Shown here in pieces: positions 62,479 through 64,000 of a stretch of 64,000 nucleotides of DNA. The notes beneath the pieces were generated by a model that was not told where the DNA came from, did no database searches, and saw only the letters and a program-made list of their open reading frames with translations. The DNA is taken from positions 310,001-374,000 of the forward strand of contig JASFYI010000001.1 of assembly GCA_030055515.1 (NCBI GenBank), read 5' to 3'. Numbering within the stretch: the stretch's first letter is position 1; the number at the start of each line of letters is the position of its first letter. Source of the DNA: Methanolinea sp. Lineage in GTDB: Archaea; Halobacteriota; Methanomicrobia; Methanomicrobiales; Methanospirillaceae. The position numbers and the translations under genes are program-made.

Positions 62479-64000
62479 TCAGGTTTTCCGGCAGAGCCGT
62501 GCAGTCTTCCTCATCTCCCGCACCGTGGCGCCGATCCCCTCGATGTAGAACAGCATCCTTGACCCGATGCTCCAGAACGGGCTCCTCCTCGTGGCGTGGT
62601 TGATGAGGTAATGGTGGTAGAACCTCGTGATCTCCACGCGGAGCGACTCGTCCACCGATCGCATGGCTGCATCCACGTCGTCGGGGACGTCCGGGAATAC
62701 CTTCGAGAGCCTCGAGAGATTCTCCGCGGACGCGACGAGGAAGTCCCTCATCACCGTCACCATCTCCTGGGGGAGATCTATTTCCCTCTCCCGCGCGAGG
62801 GAGAGCACGGAGACGAGGTCCCTTGACTCGTCGGCGAGAACCCGCCCGAGGCTCGATATCCTCGCGAGGCACGCGAGTTTCTCTGCATCGCCCTTCCCTA
62901 GTTCCCGCGTGGACACGTCGAGGATGGCCGCCGAGATCTCGTCGTAGAGGAAACGGACGTAGTCCTGCAGGAGTGTAATCCTCCCCGTGTCGAATTTCGG
63001 CGCGTCGATGAGGCCGCAGATGCACGAGAGGGCTTCCCCTGCCGTGGTCATGAGGTGGGTCACCTCGCGGCTCACGAGGGCAATCGCCTCCCCCGTGTCC
63101 CCCGGGAGGGGTTTTCCCAGGTATCTGGGTGAAAAGACGATCTCCTCCTCCTGCCCCGGGACCGTCATCTTGACGAGCGACGCGAACGGCTGAAGGGCGG
63201 CGAGGAAGACGATGCCGCACACGAGGTTGAATATCAGGTGCGCGTTGGCGACCTGCTGGGCGGGATCTCCGCCGAGCATGCGCACGAGGTCCGCAAACGG
63301 CCCGAGGAACGGCAGGAAAAGGAGGACGCCGAGGAAATTGAAGAGGAAGTGGGCACTCGCAACCCTCTTTGCCGGCATGTTCATCCTCCATGCGACGAGG
63401 AGAGCCGTCGTGGGAGTCCCGAGGTTTGCGCCGAGGAGGATGGGGATCGCGGTTCCGGGAGAAAGGAGGCCGTTCTGGGCCATCACGACGACGAGCCCCG
63501 TGGTGACAGAACTCGACTGGAACAGCGTCGTGACGAGGAAGCCGAAACCGATCTGGAGGAAGGGATTGTCGAGGGCAGCGAGGATCGAGACGAGGGAGGG
63601 ATCGTACCGGTAAGGTTCGAGGATTGTCGATATCAGCGAGAGGCTGAAGAAGACGAGGCCGAAGTAGAACAGGGGACGGCCGAGCACCCTGTACTTCCCG
63701 CCCGCTATCCCGATCGCAAAACCGGCCACGATGAGGAACGGCGCAAAGGACGTGAGCTTCAGTGCAACGAGCTGCGACGTCACCGTCGTCCCGATGTTGG
63801 ACCCGATGATGATCCCGAGTGAAGACGAGAACGAGATGATCCCGGCGTTCACGAGCCCGACCGTGATGACGGTCGTCGCGGTGCTGGACTGGATGACCGC
63901 GGTGACGAGGGTTCCCGCGAGGACTCCCCGGGCCGGGGTGCAGGTCACTTTCTGGATGAAGGAGCGGAAGTGCTCCCCCGCAGCCTGCTGGATCTCGCGG
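62479..64000 (-). CDS. Na+/phosphate symporter with PhoU-like tail, N-terminus beyond window
   Basis: This NptA/YjbB-type sodium-phosphate cotransporter is seen from inside its first repeat to the C-terminus (about 507 residues). It has the duplicated family motifs AVIQSSTATTVITVGLVNAG with GSNIGTT, and LFQSSSVTTGLVVVMAQNG with GANLGTP, in about eight membrane helices. A cytosolic helical PhoU-like domain (about the last 220 residues) follows. The frame is open to position 64000, so the start lies outside. An internal GTG at 63948 is not the true start. Confidence 0.9.
   Translation of the reverse strand, partial: REIQQAAGEHFRSFIQKVTCTPARGVLAGTLVTAVIQSSTATTVITVGLVNAGIISFSSSLGIIIGSNIGTTVTSQLVALKLTSFAPFLIVAGFAIGIAGGKYRVLGRPLFYFGLVFFSLSLISTILEPYRYDPSLVSILAALDNPFLQIGFGFLVTTLFQSSSVTTGLVVVMAQNGLLSPGTAIPILLGANLGTPTTALLVAWRMNMPAKRVASAHFLFNFLGVLLFLPFLGPFADLVRMLGGDPAQQVANAHLIFNLVCGIVFLAALQPFASLVKMTVPGQEEEIVFSPRYLGKPLPGDTGEAIALVSREVTHLMTTAGEALSCICGLIDAPKFDTGRITLLQDYVRFLYDEISAAILDVSTRELGKGDAEKLACLARISSLGRVLADESRDLVSVLSLAREREIDLPQEMVTVMRDFLVASAENLSRLSKVFPDVPDDVDAAMRSVDESLRVEITRFYHHYLINHATRRSPFWSIGSRMLFYIEGIGATVREMRKTARLCRKT

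Overview
The window is archaeal and most likely from a hydrogenotrophic methanogen of the Methanomicrobiales. The evidence is archaeal-type ribosomal proteins (P1/L12, L10/P0, L10e), Spt5 and SecE, GatDE, archaeal ThrRS and S-adenosylmethionine synthetase, geranylgeranylglyceryl phosphate synthase for ether lipids, CofE for coenzyme F420, and promoters with archaeal TATA boxes. The DNA is GC-rich, with short AT-rich islands at promoters. No search could be run: family calls rest on motifs read from the translations, and the taxonomy is inference.

Layout. 1-6.3 kb (minus): a cut-off cation/proton antiporter, then dtdA-ftsZ-secE-spt5 and rpl11-rpl1-rpl10-rpl12. 6.3-6.9 kb: a gene-poor gap with an orphan plus-strand promoter. 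6.9-11.2 kb (minus): small helical protein, nitroreductase, UPF0212, PfkB kinase and DUF2070, plus a glycine/arginine-rich protein. 11.3-16.4 kb (minus): argH-gatD-gatE and an XRE-type regulator. 16.6-19.4 kb (plus): an ABC importer whose binding protein appears circularly permuted. 19.4-26.3 kb (plus): rpl10e, then an eight-gene operon for fumarase, 2-oxoglutarate:ferredoxin oxidoreductase and succinyl-CoA synthetase, in which all seven gene junctions are 4-bp overlaps. 26.3-30.7 kb (plus): a zinc-ribbon protein, S-adenosylmethionine synthetase, hisG-hisA-hisB.

30.8-42.8 kb (minus): YkgJ-type protein, thrS, dcd, then gatC-gatA-gatB-topA-GGGP synthase-trmJ, and an asparagine-synthetase-like protein with a small membrane protein. 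42.9-45.5 kb: pilin-like LamG surface protein, dCMP deaminase and two small hypotheticals. 45.6-51.1 kb (plus): a receiver/five-PAS histidine kinase with an internal 480-bp duplication, coupled to trmO and a second YkgJ-type protein, then a UPF0114 membrane protein and an iron-sulfur flavoprotein. 51.2-55.7 kb: Rmd1-like and HdeD-like membrane proteins, tRNA-Leu(UAA), DUF488, a potassium channel, an HNH-like zinc protein and an ArsR-type regulator. 55.9-64 kb: group I chaperonin groES-groEL with a divergent winged-helix regulator, PsiE-like protein, cofE, uracil-DNA glycosylase, a Trm5-like methyltransferase, two conserved archaeal proteins, and a cut-off Na+/phosphate symporter.

The genes fit together as follows. 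Fumarase, Kor and Suc form part of the incomplete reductive TCA branch to 2-oxoglutarate. GatDE and GatCAB are both present, so amide aminoacyl-tRNAs are made by transamidation. The most unusual observations are the permuted binding protein, the bacterial-type GroE system in an archaeon, the unbroken run of 4-bp overlaps and the orphan promoter. No CRISPR array, rRNA gene or insertion sequence was seen.
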